Shown: positions 1-7,905, counted from the stretch's first letter. The stretch is 11,351 bases of DNA from ECT2AJA-044 sp965658225 (GCA_965658225.1 CBFHRK010000060.1:1-11351); one strand, 5' to 3'. Numbers and translations: made by a program. Notes: generated from the sequence alone by a model not told the origin.

Positions 1-667
1 TACGGGAAAAAGCACCATGGCTCGTGAGCTTGCCGGGAAATTAAACTTCGTGTACATCGATACGGGCGCTATGTACCGAGCGGTGGCTTTATATGCCTTG
101 CGGCACGATGCCTTTGAAAGCGGTGCATTAAATCAAGAATGGCTTGTGGAGGCCCTAAGCGAAATTGAAATAGAATTTCGTTTCCCGCCGGAAGGCGGGT
201 CGCGTGCCCATACCTATTTGAACGGTGAAGATGTGGAAGCAGAAATTCGCCAAATGGCGGTGAGCAATCGTGTATCAGAGGTTGCGGAAGTGTCGGAAGT
301 CCGGAAATTTTTAGTTGCCCAACAGCAAATAATGGGCGAGAAAGGAGGAATTGTGATGGATGGTCGAGACATTGGAACCGTAGTTTTTCCAAATGCAGCA
401 CTTAAGATATTCATGACAGCATCGCCAGATATAAGAGCACAGAGAAGGTATCAAGAACTCCGAGCAAAAGGAGAAGCCGTGAATATTGATGAAGTTCGAT
501 CAAATCTAGAACGTCGCGATTATATCGACAGCAACCGCTCTGATAGCCCATTGAAGCAAGCCGATGATGCAAAGGTGCTCGACAACAGCTCGCTTTCAAG
601 AGAAGAGCAATTAGCGATTGCCCTCGACTGGGCCAGCGCGGCCTCGAACCATGGAGGCCTCGATTAA
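1..667 (+). CDS. cmk: Cytidylate kinase, 5'-truncated by the window edge
   Basis: The product transfers phosphate from ATP to CMP/dCMP in the cytoplasm, feeding CTP supply for nucleic acids and phospholipid precursors. The reading frame is already open at base 2 and reads TGKST before the first Met at base 17. That is the end of the P-loop, so the true start lies upstream of the window and the Met at 17 is internal. Further family signatures follow: DTGAMYRAV (CMP-binding region), DGRDIGTVVFPNA (the hallmark DGRDIGT segment), RRYQEL and the lid-type stretch with RRDYIDSNR and SPL. The C-terminus looks complete, with stop TAA at 665-667. Psd follows on the same strand after 42 bases. At least 221 residues are present, close to the usual 225-230. 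I see nothing unusual apart from the edge truncation. Confidence 0.96.
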   Translation, partial: TGKSTMARELAGKLNFVYIDTGAMYRAVALYALRHDAFESGALNQEWLVEALSEIEIEFRFPPEGGSRAHTYLNGEDVEAEIRQMAVSNRVSEVAEVSEVRKFLVAQQQIMGEKGGIVMDGRDIGTVVFPNAALKIFMTASPDIRAQRRYQELRAKGEAVNIDEVRSNLERRDYIDSNRSDSPLKQADDAKVLDNSSLSREEQLAIALDWASAASNHGGLD

Positions 668-696
668 AAACCCGAAATGCAAATTTAAATACTTCG

Positions 697-704
697 TACC
701 TTTC
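697..704 (+). promoter_or_regulatory. Weak candidate -7 element upstream of psd
   Basis: TACCTTTC matches the Bacteroidota -7 consensus TAnnTTTG except at the last base and ends 5 bases before the psd ATG. A TTG-type -33 element at the expected distance is not visible in the AT-rich stretch upstream. If it is used, the 5' leader would be very short or absent. Psd may equally be read through from cmk. Confidence 0.22.
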
Positions 705-709
705 GGCCC

Positions 710-1363
710 ATGATACACAGAGAAGGGTACGGAATCGTTTTAGGCGCTTTAATCGCCGTAGTTGTTTTGTCGTGGGGACTCAATAGTCTGCACGAAATCT
801 ATTTGCTCAAAATAGTGACCACCTTAGCTTTATGGGTCCTATTCTTTTTAATTCTTCAATTTTTTAGAAATCCAAAACGCGGCGCACCAGGTCAACAGCT
901 CAATGAAGTTATTGCTCCGGCCGACGGTAAAGTGGTGGTTATTGAAGAAACCGAGGAAGGAGAGTTTCTGAAGGATAAACGCATTCAAATTAGCATCTTC
1001 ATGTCGCCGTTGAACGTGCATGTAAATCGGAATCCAATAGCGGGAACAGTGAAGTATGCAAAGTATCACAAAGGGAAATACCTTGTAGCTTGGCACCCAA
1101 AATCATCTACAGAGAACGAACGAACCACGGTTGTGATCGAGAATAAATTCGGCCCGGTTTTATTCCGTCAAATTGCCGGTGCAGTAGCCCGTCGAATTAA
1201 ATTCTACGTGAAGGAAGGAGATGAGGTGCAGCAGGCCGAAGAAATGGGCTTTATTAAATTTGGATCGCGCGTCGACGTATTTCTTCCACTGGACGCGGAA
1301 ATACTCGTTTCTGCGGATCAAAAAACACGCGGCGGAGAAACTGTTTTAGCGCGATTAAAATAG
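710..1363 (+). CDS. psd: Phosphatidylserine decarboxylase proenzyme
   Basis: This inner-membrane pyruvoyl enzyme converts phosphatidylserine to phosphatidylethanolamine, normally the main phospholipid of Bacteroidota. The 217-residue protein is the short bacterial type. Two hydrophobic N-terminal helices (about residues 8-26 and 32-52) are followed by FFRNP, the APADG segment (69-73, with the conserved Asp72), a SPLNVHVNRNP segment (99-109, with His104) and the processing site FGSRVDVFLP. Self-cleavage is expected between Gly185 and Ser186 (codon TCG at 1265-1267), leaving a large beta chain and a 32-residue alpha chain whose first residue becomes the pyruvoyl group. The ATG at 710 is chosen because it precedes the first helix. 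The last 9 bases overlap the 3' end of hutH on the other strand, and no terminator hairpin is obvious at this convergent junction. Confidence 0.95.
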   Translation: MIHREGYGIVLGALIAVVVLSWGLNSLHEIYLLKIVTTLALWVLFFLILQFFRNPKRGAPGQQLNEVIAPADGKVVVIEETEEGEFLKDKRIQISIFMSPLNVHVNRNPIAGTVKYAKYHKGKYLVAWHPKSSTENERTTVVIENKFGPVLFRQIAGAVARRIKFYVKEGDEVQQAEEMGFIKFGSRVDVFLPLDAEILVSADQKTRGGETVLARLK

Positions 1364-2854
1364 TTCGCTCGAATCAATTTGTACTGACTTGAGAAAAGCA
1401 ATTGATTTCTCAATATCTCTTCCCAAGAAACGATCGTTTTCAACAAAAGAGACTTCTTCACGAAACGCTGACACCAAGGATTCGATTATTGGGCTCGTAT
1501 GAGCAGGTCGCCTGAATTCAATCGCCTGACTCGCATTGAGCCATTCTATGGCCAAAATGCGCTCTAAATTACCCAACACCCGAATAAGCTTGGTTGCTCC
1601 ATTGGCACCCATACTCACATGGTCTTCTTGTCCGTTACTGGAAACAATGGAATCCACCGAGGCGGGGGTACATAATTGTTTGTTTTGACTCACAATACTC
1701 GCAGCGGTGTATTGTGGAATCATGAACCCACTGTTGAGCCCTGGGTTTGCCACTAAAAACTCGGGTAATCCGCGTAATCCGCTTACCAACTGGTAGGTCC
1801 GACGTTCTGAGATGCTACCTAATTCGGCCATCGCAATGGCCAAATAATCTAGAACCAAAGCTAAGGGCTGACCGTGGAAATTGCCAGCTGAAATAATGAG
1901 ATCCTCTTCAACGAATATCGTTGGGTTATCCGTCACTGAGTTTGCTTCTTTTAGGATGGTTTTGGAGGCAAATGAAAGGGTGTCTTTCGATGCTCCGTGT
2001 ACTTGAGGAATACATCGGAACGAGTATGGATCTTGAACGTGTGCTTTCTTGCGTTCAATGAGTTCACTTCCATTTAAGAATTCGGAAATACGTGCTGCGG
2101 TGTCTATTTGTCCTTGATGCGGACGTACATACTGAATCAATTCATGGAAAGGCTCAATTCGTCCGTCAAAGGCGTCTAAGGAGAGCGCGCCACATAAATC
2201 GGCCCAATAGCTTAGCCGGAAGCCTTGAAACAGGGCATAAACGCCATGGGCGGACATAAACTGGGTCCCGTTTAATAACGCAAGTCCTTCTTTTGATCGA
2301 AGGGTAACAGGTTTCAAATCCAGCAAGTCAAGAGCTTCGGCAGAGGAAATTCGGTTGCCGTTTAGCCAAACCTCTCCTTCACCGATCAATGGCAGAGCTA
2401 AATGTGCTAATGGGGCTAAGTCTCCACTAGCGCCCAAAGAACCCTGTTCAAATACTACCGGGATAGCGTTGTTATTGTATAGGGCAATGAGTCGTTCAAC
2501 GGTTGAGAGCTGAACCCCGGAATGTCCGAGACTAAGGGCGTGAATTTTTAATAGTAGCATCAACCGTACAATTTCCTGATCGACTGTATCTCCTGTGCCG
2601 CAGGCGTGCGATACTACTAGGTTGACCTGCAATTGCTCGAGGTTTTCCTTCGAGATTGAAACTTTGCAAAGACTTCCAAAACCGGTATTAATGCCGTAAA
2701 TAGGATCTTCGGATCGCTCTATTTTTTCATCTAAATAATCGCGGCAGTCTTGAATCCGCTTTCTTGATTCCTCTGATAGTTCGAGAAGTTCGTTTTCTTG
2801 CCAAATGCGATGGAGCGTTTCGAGGTCGAGTGGTTTTGGAGAAATCTGAAACAT
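1355..2854 (-). CDS. hutH: Histidine ammonia-lyase
   Basis: The enzyme deaminates L-histidine to urocanate plus ammonia, the first step of histidine breakdown, in the cytoplasm. At 499 residues it is family length, and its N-terminal half appears to keep the numbering I recall for the Pseudomonas enzyme. It shows Tyr53 in YGINTGFG, His83 in VSHACGTG, the Ala142-Ser143-Gly144 triad in GSLGASGDLAPL that cyclises into the MIO cofactor, and Asn195 in LLNGTQ. Later come DPYSFRCIPQVHG (Tyr277, Arg280), GNFHGQP (325-331) and NGQEDHVSMG (Gln409, Glu410). The His83 and Gln-Glu pair favour histidine over tyrosine or phenylalanine as substrate. It is the last gene of a close-packed minus-strand run, 28 bases after the YhhN-like gene. 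No hutU, hutI or hutG is visible, so the rest of the pathway must lie elsewhere or be absent. Confidence 0.95.
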   Translation of the reverse strand: MFQISPKPLDLETLHRIWQENELLELSEESRKRIQDCRDYLDEKIERSEDPIYGINTGFGSLCKVSISKENLEQLQVNLVVSHACGTGDTVDQEIVRLMLLLKIHALSLGHSGVQLSTVERLIALYNNNAIPVVFEQGSLGASGDLAPLAHLALPLIGEGEVWLNGNRISSAEALDLLDLKPVTLRSKEGLALLNGTQFMSAHGVYALFQGFRLSYWADLCGALSLDAFDGRIEPFHELIQYVRPHQGQIDTAARISEFLNGSELIERKKAHVQDPYSFRCIPQVHGASKDTLSFASKTILKEANSVTDNPTIFVEEDLIISAGNFHGQPLALVLDYLAIAMAELGSISERRTYQLVSGLRGLPEFLVANPGLNSGFMIPQYTAASIVSQNKQLCTPASVDSIVSSNGQEDHVSMGANGATKLIRVLGNLERILAIEWLNASQAIEFRRPAHTSPIIESLVSAFREEVSFVENDRFLGRDIEKSIAFLKSVQIDSSELF

Positions 2855-2882
2855 AGAATGTAGTAGTAATATAGGGTCAAAG

Positions 2883-3563
2883 TTACGCCTTCAAATAGAA
2901 TTTGCTTCCGTGAATAATGCCAAACTGCGCAACGCCGTAGGTCACCATGATGGAGAGGCTTGCCGTAGGCAAAGGAGCTATGAATTGATTGTAGGCGAGT
3001 AGGCTGTCAGAAGCAATAAAGAATAAGGCGCCAATGCCAATCCAGGTGTAGGCTGTTTTCGGAGAATCAGGCCGTAAAAAGGCGGTGATTCCCATAGACG
3101 TGATCATGATTCCATAAAGAATCAGCGGAATGCGCAACGTGGCGCCATCCGGCCTAAGGCCGAGTTGAGGAAGCATCCAATTCAAGAAGAACGAAAGGTA
3201 GAGCAGAAATGGGAGGGCAATAAGTAACTTGTTCAATGGAGGCCGATCTGCCTCAGCGCTTTGCCGGACAAAAATAACCGTGTAACTCAACTGGGTTAAA
3301 AAGAAACAGCCCAGTCCCAACAAGAAGTATTGAGCGCCAAACATGAGCGCAATATCACCCAACCAACTAAAGAAAAGCGCCGCTTGTAGGCCTCGGAATA
3401 CGGGAATCGAGGTATCCAGATCGATCCGGAAGTAGGCCCAGAGCAAAGGAATAAGCAAGGGTTTAAAGATCCATACCATCCAGGTGATGCCCGATTCGGA
3501 TCCGAAGATTTCTAGTCCAAGTGCTAAAAAGAAGAGCACTGGCAGCAGTCGATTGAGTTTCAT
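2883..3563 (-). CDS. YhhN/TMEM86-family membrane protein, probable lysoplasmalogenase
   Basis: A 226-residue, almost entirely hydrophobic protein with about eight predicted membrane helices. The pattern fits the YhhN family: KPLLIPLLWAYF (34-45), AALFFSWLGDIALM (61-74) with Asp70, and GALFFIASDSLLA (178-190) with Asp186. The two conserved acidic positions within helices are the likely catalytic residues. Characterised members (mammalian TMEM86A/B and bacterial homologues) hydrolyse the vinyl-ether bond of lysoplasmalogens, releasing a fatty aldehyde and a glycerophospho-headgroup. Many bacterial members are untested, so the activity here is inferred from family. The start ATG lies only 6 bases after the stop of the AGMO-like gene, which implies co-expression and probably coupled translation. 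The two neighbours both fit ether-lipid cleavage. Confidence 0.85.
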   Translation of the reverse strand: MKLNRLLPVLFFLALGLEIFGSESGITWMVWIFKPLLIPLLWAYFRIDLDTSIPVFRGLQAALFFSWLGDIALMFGAQYFLLGLGCFFLTQLSYTVIFVRQSAEADRPPLNKLLIALPFLLYLSFFLNWMLPQLGLRPDGATLRIPLILYGIMITSMGITAFLRPDSPKTAYTWIGIGALFFIASDSLLAYNQFIAPLPTASLSIMVTYGVAQFGIIHGSKFYLKA

Positions 3564-3569
3564 GCAGAC

Positions 3570-4787
3570 TTAGCTTAGGTTTTTCCGCAGTGAAAATAAC
3601 CAAACCGATGAAACTAAAAGGAAGGAAACGGAAAGTGCAAAGAGAATTCCGGTTCCGAAGAGCCACAAGCACAGGGGAATCAAGAGAAAGAGACGAACAA
3701 CTTCATGTTTTATGAAGCTTTTACGCCCTTCGAATGCCAATCCGATCGAGTAGATCGCATAAATCAAAAAGGCCGCTAAAGCGGAATACTGGCCAATTAC
3801 TTCGGCATCGCCGCTTTCCAACATCGACCCAGATGTGAACATGAAATAACTCGTGAGCGCAATGACACCTATGAATTGTAGCCACAAATAGGGACCGAAC
3901 CCTTTCAAAGTGGGCAAATCGAACTTTTTGTAGGTCGACCGGTCGATTTCCGATGGAGCTTGAAAGCCACCTAAATAATCGGGTCGCCAACCTGGCGGTT
4001 TGATGAAAACCAGCACTTTGTCTTTAAAGCTTTTGGTTTGCTTTGAAAGAGCGATAAGCTCGTCCCAATAGTGGAAGTTAGCCCAAACTGGATTCCAGCT
4101 TTTCAAGGGTGAAGTAATTCCGTACACCGGCTCTTCCTCTTCTTTTTGAAAGGTGCCAAACATACGATCCCATATTATGAGGGTAGCGGCGTGATTCTTA
4201 TCGATGTACTTCGGATTCGATCCATGATGAACGCGGTGGTGACTGGGTGTGTTAAGTATCCACTCCAAGGGCCCCATGCGATCAATGGTGCGCGTGTGGA
4301 TCCAAAACTGATAGAGTGTATTAAAGGCTGCAACCGTCACAATCATGAGCGGGGAAAAACCTGCGACGGCCAAGGGGATATAAAAAGCCCAGCTGAAAAG
4401 TCCCTGAAACCAACTTTGGCGCAAAGCCACACTAAAATTGTATTCTTCGCTCTGGTGATGTACAATATGCGTTGCCCAAATGAAATTTATTTCATGGCTT
4501 AAACGATGGAACCAATAGTAAGAAAAGTCTACTCCAAGAAAAAGTAAAAACCAGTTTAGAGGCGTATCTTGAATGGTAGCCAATCGGAAGTGCGTGAATA
4601 TATACGTGTAGGCAAGAAAAATGAGCACTTTGAAATAGGCGCCTAAAATTTGGGAACCAATACCGCAACTCAAATTGGTTACCGCATCATTGAATCGATA
4701 CAAATGGCGCTGTTTGCGCCACGCTACGAATAGCTCAATGAATATGAGTAAGAAAAATATCGGGACGGATAAGGCGATATAATCCAT
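3570..4787 (-). CDS. AGMO/TMEM195-like ether-lipid monooxygenase (fatty acid hydroxylase / sterol desaturase superfamily)
   Basis: A 405-residue polytopic membrane di-iron enzyme. The histidine boxes are HRLSH (94-98), HIVHH (107-111) and HHRVHH (183-188), with a further His164 in QFWIHT. The motif surroundings are far closer to animal alkylglycerol monooxygenase than to generic sterol desaturases: YYWFHRLSHEINFIWATH, HHQSEEYN, ALRQS, LYQFWIHT, GPLEWILNTPSHHRVHHG, IDKNHAATLIIWDRMFGTF and the later VYGIT and PPGW segments. Glu99, directly after the first box, matches an acidic residue I recall as important in human AGMO. A C-terminal membrane part (helices around 300-317, 332-352, 362-398) also mirrors AGMO layout. 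AGMO uses tetrahydrobiopterin and oxygen to hydroxylate the ether carbon of alkylglycerols, yielding an aldehyde and a glycerol. Substrate and cofactor of this bacterial protein are inferred. It sits 9 bases after the lipoprotein gene and 6 before the YhhN-like gene. Confidence 0.87.
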   Translation of the reverse strand: MDYIALSVPIFFLLIFIELFVAWRKQRHLYRFNDAVTNLSCGIGSQILGAYFKVLIFLAYTYIFTHFRLATIQDTPLNWFLLFLGVDFSYYWFHRLSHEINFIWATHIVHHQSEEYNFSVALRQSWFQGLFSWAFYIPLAVAGFSPLMIVTVAAFNTLYQFWIHTRTIDRMGPLEWILNTPSHHRVHHGSNPKYIDKNHAATLIIWDRMFGTFQKEEEEPVYGITSPLKSWNPVWANFHYWDELIALSKQTKSFKDKVLVFIKPPGWRPDYLGGFQAPSEIDRSTYKKFDLPTLKGFGPYLWLQFIGVIALTSYFMFTSGSMLESGDAEVIGQYSALAAFLIYAIYSIGLAFEGRKSFIKHEVVRLFLLIPLCLWLFGTGILFALSVSFLLVSSVWLFSLRKNLS

Positions 4788-4796
4788 ATGAAGCGC

Positions 4797-5546
4797 TTAG
4801 TTGTAGTGCAGATTTCCTTTTACTTCATTGATATTCCCGTCGCTATCAATGGCAATTACCTCTATTTCTAGATGAACATGATTCGGGCCGAAGTCGGACT
4901 CATTAAATATCAAAATCGGCAAAGTGCTCAAGTCGTAGTTGGTAATGTTTTGCCCTTCCAAATAGATATCCTGCTCGTAATAGGTAGTTCCTGTAAAGCT
5001 TTTAACGACCACGACAATTTCCGCAATCTCTTCATCGTCTACTACGGTACCGGCAAAGTTAAGCGTGTCTCCAATGGCGTAATAGGGCTCAATAGAAAGA
5101 TCGGGAGATAGTACAGTTATAAAGGCCATTTCACTGTTGTATACCCAAAAATCTACTTCTTTAAATTCACTCGTATTTCCTTCACCGTCTACCAATTGGG
5201 CAATCACGTGATAAGGCCCTGCAGTTGCATTATCCGGAACGTCGAAATTCTCGGTAACAAAATATTCTTTCCCATCGAGGTCAATCACGAGGACTTCTTC
5301 CCAGGGTACTCCAGCAATTTTTTCATGGCCGTGACCGTCGAACCGATCGTGTATGTCTAGCTTCAACTGGTTTAGAGCCGTTTCATCTTTGTTGTCTGCC
5401 TTAACAATAAGCGTGCCTCCGGCCGATACTTCATCTGCTTCTAAGGAAAGGCTCAGTATTTCCGGTGCAGTGGTATCTTCGTCTGTTTTTCCGCAGGAAA
5501 TGGCCAATAAGGAGAAGCAGAGGACGGGAATTAAAAGCTTGTTCAT
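4797..5546 (-). CDS. DUF4625-like lipoprotein, putative surface partner of the adjacent TonB receptor
   Basis: A 249-residue exported lipoprotein. The signal peptide (1-17) ends in a lipobox-like LAISC with lipidated Cys18. The mature start, C-G-K-T-D-E-D, carries a Lys followed by acidic residues. This resembles the lipoprotein export signal described in Bacteroidota, so surface exposure is plausible. The body looks like two immunoglobulin-like beta domains (about 27-135 and 140-249). The first holds the HDRFDGHGHEK motif (66-76), with His66, His72 and His74 and several Asp, which I associate with DUF4625 proteins and which could bind metal. It follows the TonB receptor gene by 19 bases, so the two probably form an uptake pair. 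The exact function is unknown. The family call comes from recalled motif similarity and should be checked by profile search. Confidence 0.72.
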   Translation of the reverse strand: MNKLLIPVLCFSLLAISCGKTDEDTTAPEILSLSLEADEVSAGGTLIVKADNKDETALNQLKLDIHDRFDGHGHEKIAGVPWEEVLVIDLDGKEYFVTENFDVPDNATAGPYHVIAQLVDGEGNTSEFKEVDFWVYNSEMAFITVLSPDLSIEPYYAIGDTLNFAGTVVDDEEIAEIVVVVKSFTGTTYYEQDIYLEGQNITNYDLSTLPILIFNESDFGPNHVHLEIEVIAIDSDGNINEVKGNLHYN

Positions 5547-5565
5547 AAGATCGTTTTGAAAATTT

Positions 5566-7905
5566 TTAACGTCGCCAATATACTTGTAGGGTAATATTTC
5601 GACTGGGCTCAGGCAAATTTAAGAATCGATAGCGACTTAAGTGATTCAAATACGTGTTATTCAATACGTTCCTCGCTTCAAGTCGTAATCCGAGCGTACC
5701 TGAATTTAAATTCCATTCATTGCCTACGGCAAGATGCAAAAGCGAGTAACCCGGTGTGGTTAATTCGTTTCTATCTACATTGTTTTGTGGAGCCGTGTAG
5801 CGATATCGAACTTCAGTTTTCCAATCTTCGGTACCGAGGAAGTGCAAATGCCATTCCTTTTCCCACGATAAAACTCCACTCAAAGGAGGCATAAAGGGCA
5901 GCGGCAGGTTTTCGTCGAGATTGAATGCGTAAATGTAATCGAGTCCGACCGATACCTTCTCCGTAGCATTGGGAAGCCAGGTTACTTCCGCTTCGGTACC
6001 GGAGTGAACCGCTGGCGCTTGTTCGTAGATGAATAGTTGTCCGGCCTCTGGCAAGGGACTAAACCGCGCGGAGGGTCTTAAGAAAATGAAGTTTGTAAAG
6101 TAGTTAAAGAAGGGACTTACTTGAAACTGCCAATTTCTTCGGCTGTGGGTAATTTCCACATCGAGCTGATATCCGACTTCTGGGGCGTTGTTCCAAGAGC
6201 CGACTTCGTGACGGAAGGTTCCGTGATGAACGCCATTGGCTGCCAATTCGGCTATGTTGGGCGCTCGAAAAGTTCGAGCAATATTGACGCGAGAAAGCCA
6301 TTGGTCCGACCAGTTATGCATCCAGCCGAAGGCTGCAGATAAACCGAAATTATATTGCGCGGCCGCGTAACTTCTCAGTGTTGAGTCGACTTGTACAATT
6401 TCATCGTTAACGATGTCGTAAATGGGCTGAAAAAAAGGATCGGCCTTATAGTGTACAACATCGGTGCGAACCCCATAATTAATAGATCCCCGCTTGGTTG
6501 ATTTTTCATTCAGAAAGTACAAACCCCCAAGAGTACGGCGATATTCGGGGATCAAAAATTCGAATCCACCAATTTCGTTGCGCTGAAACTCACCCTGAAT
6601 TCCGACTTGCAATTTGTTGCTCCCGGAATAAAAATAAGTCCGCGAATTAAGCGATGCCGTTGAGAGGTTAAGTGTGAGAGCTTGCGTGTTGTCTTCGTCG
6701 GGGGTTATGCCATGTGCGTCGGGGAAAGACTGTTCTTCGCGATCGTTGTTTTGGAGTCCTAAATCGGTAATCCATTGAAAATTTTCTCCGTGGTAGTGAT
6801 GGTGCGAGCTCAATCGGACATGCTTGTTGTGTTGGAAGGGTAGGGCAATGTTTCTTCGGTCGCCGTCATCGGCAATTTGGTAGGCGCGGGGTATTCCTAC
6901 AGCTCCTGGGAAAATACCGACTTTTTGCTCAAAGTAGGTCATGCGGGCGCTGAAATCGTGTTTTCCGGCCGATAGGCCGGAGGTAAGTTGACCGCTGTAT
7001 TGATGGCCGGCGGTATTTACAAGTCGTTCGTTTTCAATAGGAAGAATAAAAGAGTTGTAGATAAACGTATCTGCCGGGACATTGTAGTCGCCGAATGATT
7101 GACCTGATAGCCGAAGGGTAAGCCAAGTAGATTCGTTTTTTATGGTACTTGATGCAGAAGCGCCGAATGCATTATTGACCGATTGGTAGGTTGCGTTTGC
7201 AGAGCTACTGAACTTGTCATCGGGAAGGGTTGCTGGCCGAAGGTTAAGAATACCACCGGTCGCATCGGACCCATAAGCCAAGGTATTTGCTCCTTTAATG
7301 ATTTCTATTTCTTCCACGCTAAAGGGATCTATGTCGAGACCGTGATCGGCGCCCCATTGTTGCCCTTCCTGTTTAATTCCGTTGTCGTTAACTTGAATGC
7401 GTGATCCTGTGAGACCGCGAATAACGGGTTTCCCGATTCCTACACCCGTATTAATGGAGTTAACCCCCGGAATAAAGGATAATGTTTGGGCGAGCGAGGG
7501 CGACCAGTTTTGCGCGAGTTCGGATCGGTCCGTTAGGACCGTAGAAGAACTCTGAGAGGTGGCGGCACTTTTTCTTTCTACGGAAACGGTCACTTCTTGA
7601 ATTAGATAATCCTGAGGGACTAGGTACGCTTTTAATGTGTCAATAGGCAGTTCTACTTCTGCGTGAAAGTGCTGAAATCCAATTGCTTGTATGTGAAGAT
7701 GGAAGCTTTTCTCGTGGGGATCAATCGAAAAACGACCTTGCTCGTCGGCGACAATATGATCGTGGGCATGTCCGAATTCAATTAATGCATACGGAACGGG
7801 TTCCTGTGTTTTCTGATTGAGAACAATTCCAGGCAGTGCGTTTTGAGCAAAGGTAAGCGGCCCCAAGAACGGGAGAATTAAAAGAAGGAGCCGTTTAAAA
7901 GTCAT
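5566..7905 (-). CDS. His-rich TonB-dependent outer-membrane receptor
   Basis: A 779-residue outer-membrane transporter powered by TonB-ExbBD. The signal peptide is about 1-20, ending TFAQ. A carboxypeptidase-regulatory-like beta domain (22-98) follows, then a TonB-box-like stretch EVTVSV (104-109), the plug (about 118-225, with PVIRGLTGSRIQVNDNG, QQWGADHG and IEIIKGANTLAYGSDATGGIL) and a 22-strand-type barrel to the C-terminus (ARNVLNNTYLNH, ending QVYWRR). Histidines cluster strikingly: eight between residues 46 and 81, six between 359 and 372, and His560, His561 and His565. This suggests a metal such as zinc or a metal complex as ligand, by analogy with ZnuD-type receptors; haem or another ligand is not excluded. 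The ATG lies one base after the hisS stop, with an AAGGG sequence just before it inside the hisS end, so translation is probably coupled. The lipoprotein gene follows after 19 bases. Confidence 0.93.
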   Translation of the reverse strand: MTFKRLLLLILPFLGPLTFAQNALPGIVLNQKTQEPVPYALIEFGHAHDHIVADEQGRFSIDPHEKSFHLHIQAIGFQHFHAEVELPIDTLKAYLVPQDYLIQEVTVSVERKSAATSQSSSTVLTDRSELAQNWSPSLAQTLSFIPGVNSINTGVGIGKPVIRGLTGSRIQVNDNGIKQEGQQWGADHGLDIDPFSVEEIEIIKGANTLAYGSDATGGILNLRPATLPDDKFSSSANATYQSVNNAFGASASSTIKNESTWLTLRLSGQSFGDYNVPADTFIYNSFILPIENERLVNTAGHQYSGQLTSGLSAGKHDFSARMTYFEQKVGIFPGAVGIPRAYQIADDGDRRNIALPFQHNKHVRLSSHHHYHGENFQWITDLGLQNNDREEQSFPDAHGITPDEDNTQALTLNLSTASLNSRTYFYSGSNKLQVGIQGEFQRNEIGGFEFLIPEYRRTLGGLYFLNEKSTKRGSINYGVRTDVVHYKADPFFQPIYDIVNDEIVQVDSTLRSYAAAQYNFGLSAAFGWMHNWSDQWLSRVNIARTFRAPNIAELAANGVHHGTFRHEVGSWNNAPEVGYQLDVEITHSRRNWQFQVSPFFNYFTNFIFLRPSARFSPLPEAGQLFIYEQAPAVHSGTEAEVTWLPNATEKVSVGLDYIYAFNLDENLPLPFMPPLSGVLSWEKEWHLHFLGTEDWKTEVRYRYTAPQNNVDRNELTTPGYSLLHLAVGNEWNLNSGTLGLRLEARNVLNNTYLNHLSRYRFLNLPEPSRNITLQVYWRR

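Noticed and set aside
1371..1409. AT-rich inverted repeat as a terminator for psd
   Set aside because: The stem is weak and imperfect, the loop is about 20 bases and no T-run follows; it lies within hutH codons.
1355..2854. HutH-like protein as a tyrosine or phenylalanine ammonia-lyase, for example for flexirubin-type pigment
   Set aside because: His83 and the Gln409-Glu410 pair fit histidine ammonia-lyase, and no polyene or ketosynthase genes are nearby.
4146..4502. Plus-strand reading frame of 118 codons
   Set aside because: It is a shadow of the AGMO-like gene on the other strand, with no family resemblance and no start context.
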